Source: Aquimarina sediminis
Lineage (GTDB): Bacteria > Bacteroidota > Bacteroidia > Flavobacteriales > Flavobacteriaceae
DNA length: 64,000 nt
Reading direction: 5' to 3'
Assembly (NCBI RefSeq): GCF_002895435.1
Contig: NZ_POYJ01000013.1
Location: 62,001-126,000, forward strand
Part shown: piece by piece, positions 42,873 to 52,458 of the stretch
How positions within the stretch are numbered: position 1 is the stretch's first letter
Layout: each line of letters begins with the position of its first letter
Notes under the pieces: model-generated
What the model saw: only the letters and a program-made list of their open reading frames with translations
Told to the model about the DNA's origin: nothing
Database searches by the model: none
Translations under genes and position numbers: made by a program

Positions 42873-44219
42873 ATGATGATTACAGAAACAAAAGACGAAA
42901 TCGTAAAAAATAATCTAGAGTATACCTTGTTTTCCTGGGCAAAACAAGGAGGGTTAAATCCCATAAATGCATCCCATGCAAAAGGATCATATCTCTACGA
43001 TAGAGAAGGAAAAAAATACCTCGATTTTTCTTCTCAATTGATGAATGTTAATATCGGTCATGGTGATCAACGAATTACCAAAGCGGTTACCCGGCAGATG
43101 GAAGCAATGAGTTATGTCTATCCCGGGATGGCTACTGAAGTAAGAGGAGCCTTGGGAGAAAAAATAGCAGCAATTACACCAGGAAACCTCACAAAGTCAT
43201 TTTTTACATTAGGAGGAGCCGAAGCCGTAGAAAATGCTATGAAATTAGCGAGAATATATACAGGTAGGCATAAGATAATAACGCATTATCGTTCCTATCA
43301 TGGAGCTACCTATGGTGCTATTTCTGCAGGAGGAGATCCTAGAAAATTTCCTGTAGACGTACAAGGAGTTCCAAATATTGTACATGTAGAGAATCCATAT
43401 GCCTATCGTTGCCCATGGAATTCCTCCTCTCCAGAGGAGTGTGGAGAACGTGCCTTGGCTCATCTGGAGCGTGTTGTGCAATTTGAAAACCCAGAAGCCA
43501 TAGCCGCTATTTTATTTGAAGGAGAATCTGGATCCTCAGGCTGTATTAAATACCCTCCCATGTATTTAAAAAAAGTACGGAAATTGTGTAACAAATACGG
43601 GATATTACTCATTGATGATGAAACCATGAGCGGTTTTGGAAGAACAGGAAAAATGTTTGGAATTGATCATCATGATGTGACTCCGGATATTATGTGTATG
43701 GCCAAAGGATTGACCTCGGGATATCTGCCTTTGGGAGCGATGGTAGTTACAGATACTATAGCAAACTATTTTAATGACAAACCGATGCTACTAGGGCTCA
43801 CATATTCTGCTCATCCAGTGTCTTGTGCCGCAGCATTAGAGAATATAAAAATTATAGAAGAAGAAGGTTTGGTAGAAAGAGCTGCCAAAATGGGAGAGTA
43901 TATCGAGCAGGAAGTAGAAAAATTAAAAGAAAAACACCCTTCAATAGGAGATTTTAGAAACACAGGGTTATTAGGGTGTATCGAGTTAGTAACCAATAGA
44001 AAAAGTAAGAACCCGGTAACTCCATGGAACGCAAAACCCGAAGATATGCAGGTTACTAATCAAATGGCAGCAAAAATCAGAGCCTTGGGGATGTTCACCT
44101 TTGTCCGATGGAACTGGATTTTTATAGCGCCTCCATTAACTGTTACCAAAGAAGAAATAGACGAGGGATTAGCCATAATTTCTCAGGCAATTGCAATTGC
44201 AGATCAACAGTACAGCTAA
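42873..44219 (+). CDS. Class III aminotransferase (beta-alanine / 3-aminoisobutyrate type)
   Basis: 448 residues (start MMITET, second ATG also possible). PLP lysine in MAKGLTSGYLPLGAM (~279), cofactor-binding GGAEAVENAMKLAR (~111), and LLIDDETMSGFGRTG. The neighbourhood points to beta-alanine (from uracil) or 3-aminoisobutyrate (from thymine) as amino donor, giving the semialdehyde used by the first gene. It begins 10 bases after that gene. Confidence 0.85.
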   Translation: MMITETKDEIVKNNLEYTLFSWAKQGGLNPINASHAKGSYLYDREGKKYLDFSSQLMNVNIGHGDQRITKAVTRQMEAMSYVYPGMATEVRGALGEKIAAITPGNLTKSFFTLGGAEAVENAMKLARIYTGRHKIITHYRSYHGATYGAISAGGDPRKFPVDVQGVPNIVHVENPYAYRCPWNSSSPEECGERALAHLERVVQFENPEAIAAILFEGESGSSGCIKYPPMYLKKVRKLCNKYGILLIDDETMSGFGRTGKMFGIDHHDVTPDIMCMAKGLTSGYLPLGAMVVTDTIANYFNDKPMLLGLTYSAHPVSCAAALENIKIIEEEGLVERAAKMGEYIEQEVEKLKEKHPSIGDFRNTGLLGCIELVTNRKSKNPVTPWNAKPEDMQVTNQMAAKIRALGMFTFVRWNWIFIAPPLTVTKEEIDEGLAIISQAIAIADQQYS

Positions 44220-44222
44220 TCT

Positions 44223-45959
44223 ATGAATAAGAATCGTGTGACTAAGAAAGATACCATTGCTAAGTCGTCTCTGTATAGCGAAGACTTAGCGCCGATTCCT
44301 GGAGCAAAAAGAAACTGGAATCAATGGCACCTGGCAGCTATTTGGGTTGGGATGGCAGTGTGTATTCCAACCTATTTATTAGCCTCTTATATGATCAAAA
44401 CAGGGTTAAACTGGTATGAAGCCTTAATGATTATTGGAATTGCCAATTTGTTGATTACAATTCCAATGGTAATAAATGGACATGCCGGGGTAAAATATGG
44501 ACTTCCTTTTCCAGTAATCGGAAGAACAGCTTTTGGGATTAAAGGGGTGCATCTCGCTTCAGTTACACGTGGAATTATTGCTTGCGGATGGTTTGGCATA
44601 CAAACCTGGGTTGGGGGTCTTGCCGTTTATGCCATTTTTAATGCACTTGCAGGGGTAGAAGGAACTGTAGGGTTGTCTGTAGGGAAATTTGTAGGATTTG
44701 GAGTGTTTTGGTTGATCAATATGTATTTTATATGGAAAGGTACAGATAGTATTAAATGGCTAGAAACCTATTCTGCACCGATTCTGATTCTAATGGGAAT
44801 TGTTCTTATCGGGTGGGGATATACTAAAGCAGGTGGATTTGGAATCGTATTAGAACAAAGCGACCAATTAAAAAAAGTTGCCGCTACAGTTTCTACTGAA
44901 GGAGCTGAACAAATACTGACGCTTCAGGTGCTTCATAATAAAGAAGGCGAACCAAAAGCGAATCAATACAAGATGATACATGCCAATGGAGAGACTGAAT
45001 GGACTAATATACCTAGAAATGGTGAAGTAAATATTACCAATTTTATTGTAGAAAAAAAAGCTACAACCATATCTGATATCAGTATACAGTTTAGAAATAC
45101 AACTGGAGATAAAATAAGTCTGTCCAGTGTAGTAAAGGCTTCTCCCGCATCATTACCAGGTAAAAAAGAATCTAAAGTATGGAAGTATATCGTATGGCTG
45201 ACTGCAATGGTTGGTTTTTGGGCTACGATGGCTATTAGCATTGCCGATATTACCCGATATGCCACCAGCCAAAAGGCACAAGTGTCAGGTCAGTTTATGG
45301 GGCTTCCCGGAACGATGATGTTGTATTCTTTTGTAGGGATTTTTGTTACCTGTGCAGCACTTTTAAATTTTGAAGATATTTTAATTGCCGAAGATGCTCC
45401 CTGGGATCCAGTGTCGTTATTGGCAAAATTCAAAAACCCATGGGTAGTTGTTGTAGCTCAGGTATTTATGCTGATAGCTACATTGAGTACCAATATCGCT
45501 GCCAATGTGATTGCACCAGCAAATGCATTTTCTAATATGATCCCTAACAAAATAAACTTTAGAACAGGGGGGATGATTACAGGTATTTTGGGGATTGTAA
45601 TAGCTCCCTGGTGGCTACTTGATGAAATTTCGGGAGTATTAATCTTTGTAAGTGGGCTATTAGGACCTGTATTAGGAATATCTATTGCAGATTATTTTCT
45701 GGTTCGAAAAAAAGAATTGAACCTAGAAGAATTGTATAAAGAAAAGGGGAAATACTTCTACTCTAGAGGATTCAATAAAGAAGCAATGATTGCTTTATTT
45801 GTAGGAGTTTTTGTGGCACTAGTAGGATATTGGGTTCCGCAGTTACACTTTTTATATGCGCTATCCTGGTTTTCTGGATTTGCAACCTCACTGCTTTTAT
45901 ACTATTTGTTGATGAAAAAACCAGCAATTCCTCTAGAAGGAAATGATACTACGAATTGA
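44223..45959 (+). CDS. NCS1-family nucleobase:cation symporter with large insertion
   Basis: 578 residues; NCS1 proteins are usually ~480. Family signatures: NWNQWHLAAIWVGMAVCIPT, GRTAFGIKGVHLASVTRGII near 100-120 and SIADITRYATSQ near 340. Between residues ~211 and 315 a ~105-residue polar beta-rich segment (for example QILTLQVLHNKEGEPKANQY) is inserted between membrane helices. It takes up uracil, thymine, allantoin or hydantoins; the operon favours pyrimidine bases. It starts 3 bases after the aminotransferase stop. Confidence 0.9.
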   Translation: MNKNRVTKKDTIAKSSLYSEDLAPIPGAKRNWNQWHLAAIWVGMAVCIPTYLLASYMIKTGLNWYEALMIIGIANLLITIPMVINGHAGVKYGLPFPVIGRTAFGIKGVHLASVTRGIIACGWFGIQTWVGGLAVYAIFNALAGVEGTVGLSVGKFVGFGVFWLINMYFIWKGTDSIKWLETYSAPILILMGIVLIGWGYTKAGGFGIVLEQSDQLKKVAATVSTEGAEQILTLQVLHNKEGEPKANQYKMIHANGETEWTNIPRNGEVNITNFIVEKKATTISDISIQFRNTTGDKISLSSVVKASPASLPGKKESKVWKYIVWLTAMVGFWATMAISIADITRYATSQKAQVSGQFMGLPGTMMLYSFVGIFVTCAALLNFEDILIAEDAPWDPVSLLAKFKNPWVVVVAQVFMLIATLSTNIAANVIAPANAFSNMIPNKINFRTGGMITGILGIVIAPWWLLDEISGVLIFVSGLLGPVLGISIADYFLVRKKELNLEELYKEKGKYFYSRGFNKEAMIALFVGVFVALVGYWVPQLHFLYALSWFSGFATSLLLYYLLMKKPAIPLEGNDTTN

Positions 45960-45972
45960 TAAAAACACAGAT

Positions 45973-47355
45973 ATGTCGATACTCATAAAAAATGGAACAG
46001 TAGTTACTGCTGCTGAAACCTATATAGCAGATGTCTATGTAGAAGAAGAGAAAATTGTAGCCATAGGAAAAGCTTTATCATATACAGCAGATATAATCAT
46101 AGATGCAACCGGTAAGATGATTTTCCCGGGGGGAATAGATCCTCATGTACATCTGGATATGCCGTTTATGGGAACCTATTCCAGTGATGATTATGAAACA
46201 GGAACCAGAGCGGCTCTATTCGGTGGGACGACAATGGTTATTGATTTTATTTTGCAAACCCAGGGAGATACCTTGTATAATGCGCTAAACACCTGGCAGA
46301 AAAAATCAAAAGGAAAAGCAGTAGGGGACTATTCTTATCACATGGCTGTTACAGATTTTAATGATGATGTAGCAAAAGAAGTAGTGCAATTTATTACCGA
46401 AGAAGGAATATCATCTTTTAAAACATTTATGGCTTACAAAGGAGCTTTGATGATAGATGATGGGCAGATGGTACAATTGATGAAAGTAGTCAAAGAACAT
46501 GGCGGTTTGGTAACAGTACATGCTACAAATGGAGATATGATTGATTCGCTAGTTGCCAAAAATAAAGCATTGGGGAATACAGCTCCTTTATATCATTATT
46601 TATCACAGCCAGAGGTTACAGAGGCAGAGGCATCAGCCCGGTTTACCGATATGTTAGCGTATACTGATTGCCCAGGCTATATTGTACATATGACTTGTGA
46701 AGGAGCACTCAATGCTGTTCGCAGATCCACACTGCGCAATCAAAAAATATTTGTAGAAACCTGCATACAATATCTGATGTTAGATGCTTCTTTATATGAG
46801 AATGATTTTGAAGGAGCAAAATGGGTGATGAGCCCTCCATTAAGAGAAAAAAAAGATCAGGAAGCATTATGGTCAGGAATTAATCAGGGATTAATACAAA
46901 CCGTGGGGACAGATCATTGTCCGTTTATGTGGGAACAGAAAAAAATGGGAAAAAATGATTTTTCAAAAATTCCAAATGGTCACCCGGCGATCGAACATCG
47001 AATGGAATTGTTGTTTTCTGAAGGAGTACATAAAGGAAAAATATCCCTCAATAAATTTGTAGAAGTAAGTGCTACCAATGCTGCAAAAATATTTGGAATG
47101 TATCCGAAAAAAGGAACTATAGCGATTGGCTCTGATGCCGATTTGGTCATTTTTGACCCTCAAAAAGAACATGAGATATCTTCAAAAACACATCACATGA
47201 ATTGTGATTATTCTGGATATGAAGGACAAAAGGTAACAGGAAAAGTAAGTACTGTTTTACTTAGAGGGAAAATAGCAATACAAGATGAGAAATGTCACTT
47301 AAAACCTGGCTTTGGAAAATTTATTAAGAGAAAAACAACAACTAAAATAATTTAA
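45973..47355 (+). CDS. hydA: Dihydropyrimidinase
   Basis: 460 residues from the chosen ATG at 45973 (MSILIKNGTVV); the longer frame from 45943 overlaps the transporter and lacks family sequence. Metal site GGIDPHVHLDMPF (~56), carboxylated lysine in FKTFMAYKGAL (~155), HATNGD, HMTCEGA and GTDHCPF. It opens dihydrouracil to N-carbamoyl-beta-alanine. It starts 13 bases after the transporter gene. Confidence 0.95.
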   Translation: MSILIKNGTVVTAAETYIADVYVEEEKIVAIGKALSYTADIIIDATGKMIFPGGIDPHVHLDMPFMGTYSSDDYETGTRAALFGGTTMVIDFILQTQGDTLYNALNTWQKKSKGKAVGDYSYHMAVTDFNDDVAKEVVQFITEEGISSFKTFMAYKGALMIDDGQMVQLMKVVKEHGGLVTVHATNGDMIDSLVAKNKALGNTAPLYHYLSQPEVTEAEASARFTDMLAYTDCPGYIVHMTCEGALNAVRRSTLRNQKIFVETCIQYLMLDASLYENDFEGAKWVMSPPLREKKDQEALWSGINQGLIQTVGTDHCPFMWEQKKMGKNDFSKIPNGHPAIEHRMELLFSEGVHKGKISLNKFVEVSATNAAKIFGMYPKKGTIAIGSDADLVIFDPQKEHEISSKTHHMNCDYSGYEGQKVTGKVSTVLLRGKIAIQDEKCHLKPGFGKFIKRKTTTKII

Positions 47356-47359
47356 GAAA

Positions 47360-48226
47360 ATGGCGAGAAAAATTAAATCAGGATTGATTCAGATGAGCCT
47401 TCCGATGACAGAAGGAGAAGGGACAATTCAGGAAATCATGGATGCAATGTATGATAAACATCTCCCGTATATTGAAAAGGCAGGAAAGCAAGGAGTGCAG
47501 ATTTTATGTCTACAAGAGATTTTTAATACCCCATATTTTTGCCCCGGACAGGATAAAAAATGGTATGAATCGGCAGAAGCTGTTCCCGGTCCCACAGTAG
47601 CAAAACTACAAAAGATTGCTCAGAAATATGATATGGTTATTATCGCTCCTATCTATGAGAGAGAACAAGCAGGAGTTTTTTATAATACCGCCGCAGTAAT
47701 AGATGCAGATGGTAAATATCTCGGGAAATATAGAAAAAATCATATCCCGCATACCAGTGGGTTCTGGGAAAAATTCTTCTTCAAGCCAGGAAATATGGGA
47801 TATCCGGTTTTTCAGACCAAATATGCTAAGATCGGAGTATATATCTGCTACGATAGACATTTTCCTGATGGAGCCAGAATATTAGGAATAAACGGAGCAG
47901 AGATCGTGTACAACCCTTCTGCTACAGTAGCTGGATTGAGTGAGTATTTATGGAAACTAGAACAACCAGCACACGCAGCAGCTAATGGATATTTTATGGG
48001 ATGTATTAATAGAGTCGGAGAAGAGAAACCTTGGGATTTAGGGAAGTTTTATGGGCAATCTTATTTTGTAGATCCCAGAGGGAAAATATTTGCAGAAGCT
48101 TCTCGTGATAATGATGAATTACTAGTATCAGAATTTGACTTAGATCTTATTGAAGAAGTAAGAGCAACATGGCAGTTTTATAGAGATAGAAGACCAGAAA
48201 CGTATGGAAAATTAACAGAATTATAA
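47360..48226 (+). CDS. Beta-ureidopropionase (N-carbamoyl-beta-alanine amidohydrolase)
   Basis: 288 residues, nitrilase superfamily. Catalytic Glu in LCLQEIFNTPYF (~50), Lys in KYRKNHIPH (~128) and Cys in VYICYDRHFPDGAR (~164). It releases CO2 and ammonia from N-carbamoyl-beta-alanine to give beta-alanine. It begins 4 bases after dihydropyrimidinase. N-carbamoylputrescine amidase is close in sequence, but the neighbours decide for the pyrimidine route. Confidence 0.9.
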   Translation: MARKIKSGLIQMSLPMTEGEGTIQEIMDAMYDKHLPYIEKAGKQGVQILCLQEIFNTPYFCPGQDKKWYESAEAVPGPTVAKLQKIAQKYDMVIIAPIYEREQAGVFYNTAAVIDADGKYLGKYRKNHIPHTSGFWEKFFFKPGNMGYPVFQTKYAKIGVYICYDRHFPDGARILGINGAEIVYNPSATVAGLSEYLWKLEQPAHAAANGYFMGCINRVGEEKPWDLGKFYGQSYFVDPRGKIFAEASRDNDELLVSEFDLDLIEEVRATWQFYRDRRPETYGKLTEL

Positions 48227-48257
48227 AATATCCTTTTTTAAGACTAAAAGATAAGAT

Positions 48258-49583
48258 ATGGGAGAATATAAAAGACCAGTTACAGAAGAGGATTTTGAGA
48301 AAAATTTTAAGCTCAAAAAGCCCTTGATGAATGCTACAGAAGTATATTACGAAAGTTCAAGATGCTTATATTGCTATGATGCGCCCTGTATTCAAGCATG
48401 TCCTACAGGAATTGATATTCCATTGTTTATAAAACAACTCCAGACTAAAAATACCGAAGGAGCAGCAAAGACAATTTATGACTCTAATTGGTTAGGAAAC
48501 GCATGTGGAACCGTATGTCCTACAGGAGTGTTGTGCGAAGGGGCTTGTGTATATAATCATCAGGATGTGCCTCCTTTGCAGATAGGGAGATTGCAAAATT
48601 ATGCCACTACCCAGGTAATTTCGAAAGAGAAACAGTTGTATACTCCTGGAGATGATAATGGAAAGAAAATAGCAATAATTGGTGCAGGACCAGCAGGAAT
48701 TGCCTGCGCTTGCGAATTGAGGGTATTAGGATATCAAGTAACTGTTTATGAAGCCAAAGAGAAACCTTCGGGATTAACAGTATATGGGATTGCTCCCTAT
48801 AAAATAACTAATGAAGAGGTATTAGAAGAAATAAATTACCTGCAGAACCAATTAGGATTTGTTGTTAAATACAATTCTCCGATAACCAAAAAAGAACAAT
48901 TAGAACTCCTTGAAAGAAGCTATGATGCGATTTTTTTGGGAGTGGGATTGGGGAAAACTTCAGTGTTAGGACTACCGGGAGAAGATAAAAAAAATGTTAT
49001 TGGAGCGGTAGAGTTTATAGAAGAATTACGGATGAAACACCACTTGTTAAAAGTCCCTAATAAAGTGATCGTTATTGGAGGAGGAAATACAGCGATGGAT
49101 GCAGCCTCTGAAGCCGCTAGAATGGGAGCAGATGAAGTAATATTGGCGTATAGAAGATCTAAAGAAGAAAAAGGAGCCTATACATTCGAGTATGATTTGG
49201 CATTAAGTGCCGGAGTAAAAGGTATGTTTAATATAGCTCCGGTAGAAATCACTGGAGAAGAAAGTGCCACGGGAGTAAAATTTAGCAAAACACACGTAGT
49301 TAATGGAAAACTTGAAGAAATTGAGGAGAGCGAATTTGTTATCTCTTGCGATTTAGTAATAAAAGCAACTGGTCAGGCAAAGCAAAAATCATTTTTTGAT
49401 CTCATACCTGATTTAGAGATAGATGCTAAATCTAGAATTATAGTAAAAGAAGATACTAACCAAACCAGTAACCCAAAATATTTTGCAGGGGGTGATGCTA
49501 TTAATGGAGGAGCAGAAGTAGTAAATGGAGCTTATGACGGAAAACTTGCCGCCAAAGGAATTCATCAATGGTTAACAAAATAA
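48258..49583 (+). CDS. preT: NADPH-dependent dihydropyrimidine dehydrogenase, oxidoreductase subunit
   Basis: 441 residues. The N-terminal Fe-S domain has SRCLYCYDAPCIQACPTGID and NACGTVCPTGVLCEGACVYN; FAD-binding IAIIGAGPAGIACA is at ~138 and NADPH-binding VIVIGGGNTAMDAA at ~272. It delivers electrons to PreA. It corresponds to the N-terminal half of mammalian dihydropyrimidine dehydrogenase. Confidence 0.95.
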   Translation: MGEYKRPVTEEDFEKNFKLKKPLMNATEVYYESSRCLYCYDAPCIQACPTGIDIPLFIKQLQTKNTEGAAKTIYDSNWLGNACGTVCPTGVLCEGACVYNHQDVPPLQIGRLQNYATTQVISKEKQLYTPGDDNGKKIAIIGAGPAGIACACELRVLGYQVTVYEAKEKPSGLTVYGIAPYKITNEEVLEEINYLQNQLGFVVKYNSPITKKEQLELLERSYDAIFLGVGLGKTSVLGLPGEDKKNVIGAVEFIEELRMKHHLLKVPNKVIVIGGGNTAMDAASEAARMGADEVILAYRRSKEEKGAYTFEYDLALSAGVKGMFNIAPVEITGEESATGVKFSKTHVVNGKLEEIEESEFVISCDLVIKATGQAKQKSFFDLIPDLEIDAKSRIIVKEDTNQTSNPKYFAGGDAINGGAEVVNGAYDGKLAAKGIHQWLTK

Positions 49584-49592
49584 GAAAAAAAC

Positions 49593-50945
49593 ATGGCAGA
49601 TTTATCAGTAAACTTTGCAGGAATAAAAGCACCTAATCCATTTTGGCTGGCGTCGGCACCACCTACAAACTCAGGTTATCAGATTATGAAAGCATTTGAA
49701 GCAGGATGGGGAGGTGCTGTATGGAAAACACTAGGAGTACCTGTAATTAATGTATCCAGTCGATATGGAGCAATAAACTACAGAGATACCAGGATGGCTG
49801 GTTTTAGTAATATAGAGTTGATTACCGATCGCCCACTGGAAGATAACCTTAGAGAAATGGAAGAGGTTAAAAAATATTTTCCTGATCATGCAGTAATTGC
49901 TTCGCTAATGGTAAACTCTAAAGACGAGTGGCATCAGATTATTAAAGATGTAGAAAATGCAGGAGCAGACGGGATAGAGTTAAATTTTGGTTGCCCGCAT
50001 GGGATGTGTGAACGTGGTATGGGATCAGCAGTAGGACAAGAACCAGCAGTGTTAAAAACCATTGTAGAATGGGTGATGGAAGTCGCTAAAATTCCGGTTA
50101 TTACTAAGTTGTCTCCGAATATTACACATATTGTAGACCCTGGAGTAGCAGCTGTACAGGGAGGAACAGATGCAATTTCGTTAGTAAATACCTTTAAAAG
50201 TATTGTTGGGATTGATCTCGATCAATATGCCCCGTATCCAGTAGTAGATGGAAAAGGATCTAATGGAGGGTATTGTGGTCCAGCCGTAAAACCGATTGCC
50301 TTACATATGCTCAAAGACTTGGCTCAGCATGAAGATATTTCAAAAACTCCCTTGTGTGGGATCGGCGGAATAGAAACATGGAGAGATGTGGTAGAGTTTA
50401 TTTTACTGGGAGCAACTTCTGTACAGGTATGTACTGCAGTGATGCATTATGGTTTTGGAATTGTACGTGAGATGGAAGCTGGCTTAACAAGATTTATGGA
50501 TGATAGAGGATATAAAACCATCTATGACTTTGCAGGAAAAGCACTCCCTAATGTGACAGAATGGAAAAATCTAAACCTGAAGTATGATGTAAAAGCTACA
50601 ATAGATGAAGACAAATGTGTTGGTTGTGATTTGTGCTATATTGCTTGTGATGATGGAGCACATCAAGCAATTGCATTACCTGAAGATGGAAGTAGAATCC
50701 CTAGTATTATAGAAAAGAATTGTGTCGGTTGTAATCTGTGTTCTCTGGTATGCCCGGTAGAAGATTGTATTACAATGGTACGCAAGGATGAAGGGAAAGA
50801 GCATGTAACTTGGCAGGAAAAAACAGAAGCATATGAAATTCCAGTGGCTTTTAATGATGAAAGAGCAGGAGGAAGAGGACATTATGTGCCAAATCCGTTT
50901 GAAGCCGTTAAACATTTCAAAGACCAAAAGAAATGGCAGGAATAG
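49593..50945 (+). CDS. preA: Dihydropyrimidine dehydrogenase, catalytic subunit
   Basis: 450 residues. An FMN TIM barrel (~1-330) with active-site Cys in NFGCPHGMCERGMGS (~134), then two 4Fe-4S motifs at CVGCDLCYIACDDG (~348) and CVGCNLCSLVCPVEDC (~378). It reduces uracil and thymine with electrons from PreT, the first step of the pathway. It starts 9 bases after preT. Confidence 0.95.
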   Translation: MADLSVNFAGIKAPNPFWLASAPPTNSGYQIMKAFEAGWGGAVWKTLGVPVINVSSRYGAINYRDTRMAGFSNIELITDRPLEDNLREMEEVKKYFPDHAVIASLMVNSKDEWHQIIKDVENAGADGIELNFGCPHGMCERGMGSAVGQEPAVLKTIVEWVMEVAKIPVITKLSPNITHIVDPGVAAVQGGTDAISLVNTFKSIVGIDLDQYAPYPVVDGKGSNGGYCGPAVKPIALHMLKDLAQHEDISKTPLCGIGGIETWRDVVEFILLGATSVQVCTAVMHYGFGIVREMEAGLTRFMDDRGYKTIYDFAGKALPNVTEWKNLNLKYDVKATIDEDKCVGCDLCYIACDDGAHQAIALPEDGSRIPSIIEKNCVGCNLCSLVCPVEDCITMVRKDEGKEHVTWQEKTEAYEIPVAFNDERAGGRGHYVPNPFEAVKHFKDQKKWQE

Positions 50946-52267
50946 CATTGGAGATTATTCCGAGTGGCGGTTTCACGCTAACCTCTTTATATCGAGGAGG
51001 GATCGGAATGATATGCTTGATCTTTATCTGCTATATATTTAGTTCTAATAAAAAGGCTATTCGTTGGAAAACGGTAGGCATTGGACTCGCAGCACAATTA
51101 CTGGTAGCGGTGGGAGTATTAAAGGTTCCTATGGTGCAAAAGGTAGTAGAATTTTTTGGAAGCCTGTTTGTTAAAGTATTGGATTTTACAAGAGTGGGAA
51201 GCGAGTTTTTATTAGGAGGCATGATGAGTGTAGAGAATTATGGGTTTATTTTTTTATTTCAAGTATTACCTACGATTATCTTTTTTTCTGCTTTGACCTC
51301 GGTATTGTTTTATTTGGGAATTATTCAAATTGTCGTTAAAGGAATGGCTTGGATATTAACCAAACTTCTGGGAATATCAGGAGCAGAAAGCTTATCTGTT
51401 GCCGGAAATATTTTTCTGGGGCAAACAGAAGCTCCCTTAATGATAAAAGCATATTTGGAGCAAATGACCCGTTCAGAAATGTTATTAGTAATGATCGGAG
51501 GAATGGCTACCGTATCTGGAGGAGTATTAGCTGCATACATTGGTTTTTTAGGAGGTGAAGATCCGGTGTTGCGATTGCAATTTGCTAAGCATTTGCTAAC
51601 AGCCTCTGTAATGGCTGCTCCGGGAGCCATTGTAGTTTCTAAAATACTATACCCTCAGCAAGAACCTATCGATAATAATATCTCTGTTTCTAAGGAAAAA
51701 ATAGGAGAAAATATATTAGATGCCATTGCAAATGGAACAACAGAAGGTTTAAAACTAGCAGCAAATGTAGCAGCAATGTTACTGGTGTTTATTGCCTTTA
51801 TTGCGATGATTAATTTTGGGTTTTCAAAAATAGGACACTACATGGGACTTAACGAAAGTATTGCAATGAATACTCCTTACAAAAGCCTATCCTTAGAATT
51901 TTTATTAGGGTATATTTTTGCTCCTGTGATGTGGCTTATTGGAGTAGCAAAAGAAGATGTTGCCCTAATGGGACAACTGGTAGGAATAAAATTGGTAGCT
52001 AGCGAGTTTGTAGGATATATACAACTGGCAGAATTGAAAAACCCTGAAAAAACAATTCATTTTATGTATAACAAATCCATTATTATGGCAACATACATGT
52101 TATGTGGTTTTGCAAATTTTGCTTCTATCGGAATTCAAATAGGAGGAATAGGTTCTCTGGCACCCAAGCAACGTAAAACACTTTCAGAATTAGGAATGAA
52201 AGCATTATTGGGAGGAACTATTGCATCCTTACTTTCTGCAACCATTGCCGGTATGATCATAGGATAG
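50933..52267 (+). CDS. nupC: NupC-type concentrative nucleoside transporter
   Basis: 444 residues, CNT family, about ten membrane segments. GQTEAPLMIKAYL (~163) and MATVSGGVLAAYIG (~190) are the substrate-binding motifs, with FANFASIGIQIGG near 400. It imports nucleosides with Na+ or H+. Its start overlaps preA by 13 bases, linking nucleoside uptake to pyrimidine breakdown. Confidence 0.9.
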   Translation: MAGIALEIIPSGGFTLTSLYRGGIGMICLIFICYIFSSNKKAIRWKTVGIGLAAQLLVAVGVLKVPMVQKVVEFFGSLFVKVLDFTRVGSEFLLGGMMSVENYGFIFLFQVLPTIIFFSALTSVLFYLGIIQIVVKGMAWILTKLLGISGAESLSVAGNIFLGQTEAPLMIKAYLEQMTRSEMLLVMIGGMATVSGGVLAAYIGFLGGEDPVLRLQFAKHLLTASVMAAPGAIVVSKILYPQQEPIDNNISVSKEKIGENILDAIANGTTEGLKLAANVAAMLLVFIAFIAMINFGFSKIGHYMGLNESIAMNTPYKSLSLEFLLGYIFAPVMWLIGVAKEDVALMGQLVGIKLVASEFVGYIQLAELKNPEKTIHFMYNKSIIMATYMLCGFANFASIGIQIGGIGSLAPKQRKTLSELGMKALLGGTIASLLSATIAGMIIG

Positions 52268-52458
52268 CTTTGTAGAAGATAATTCTTTGAGCTGAACGGT
52301 TTCAAAAAAGAGAAAAATAATAATTAGATGAAAACTTGATGTATCGTCAGGTTCAGAGTTGTATTGCTTTAAAATCAAAGTGTAAATGGTAATAGAAATA
52401 TAATTGAAATACAAACGATCTGAACATGCATGTAAAAAACTAAACACAAAAAAAGTAT

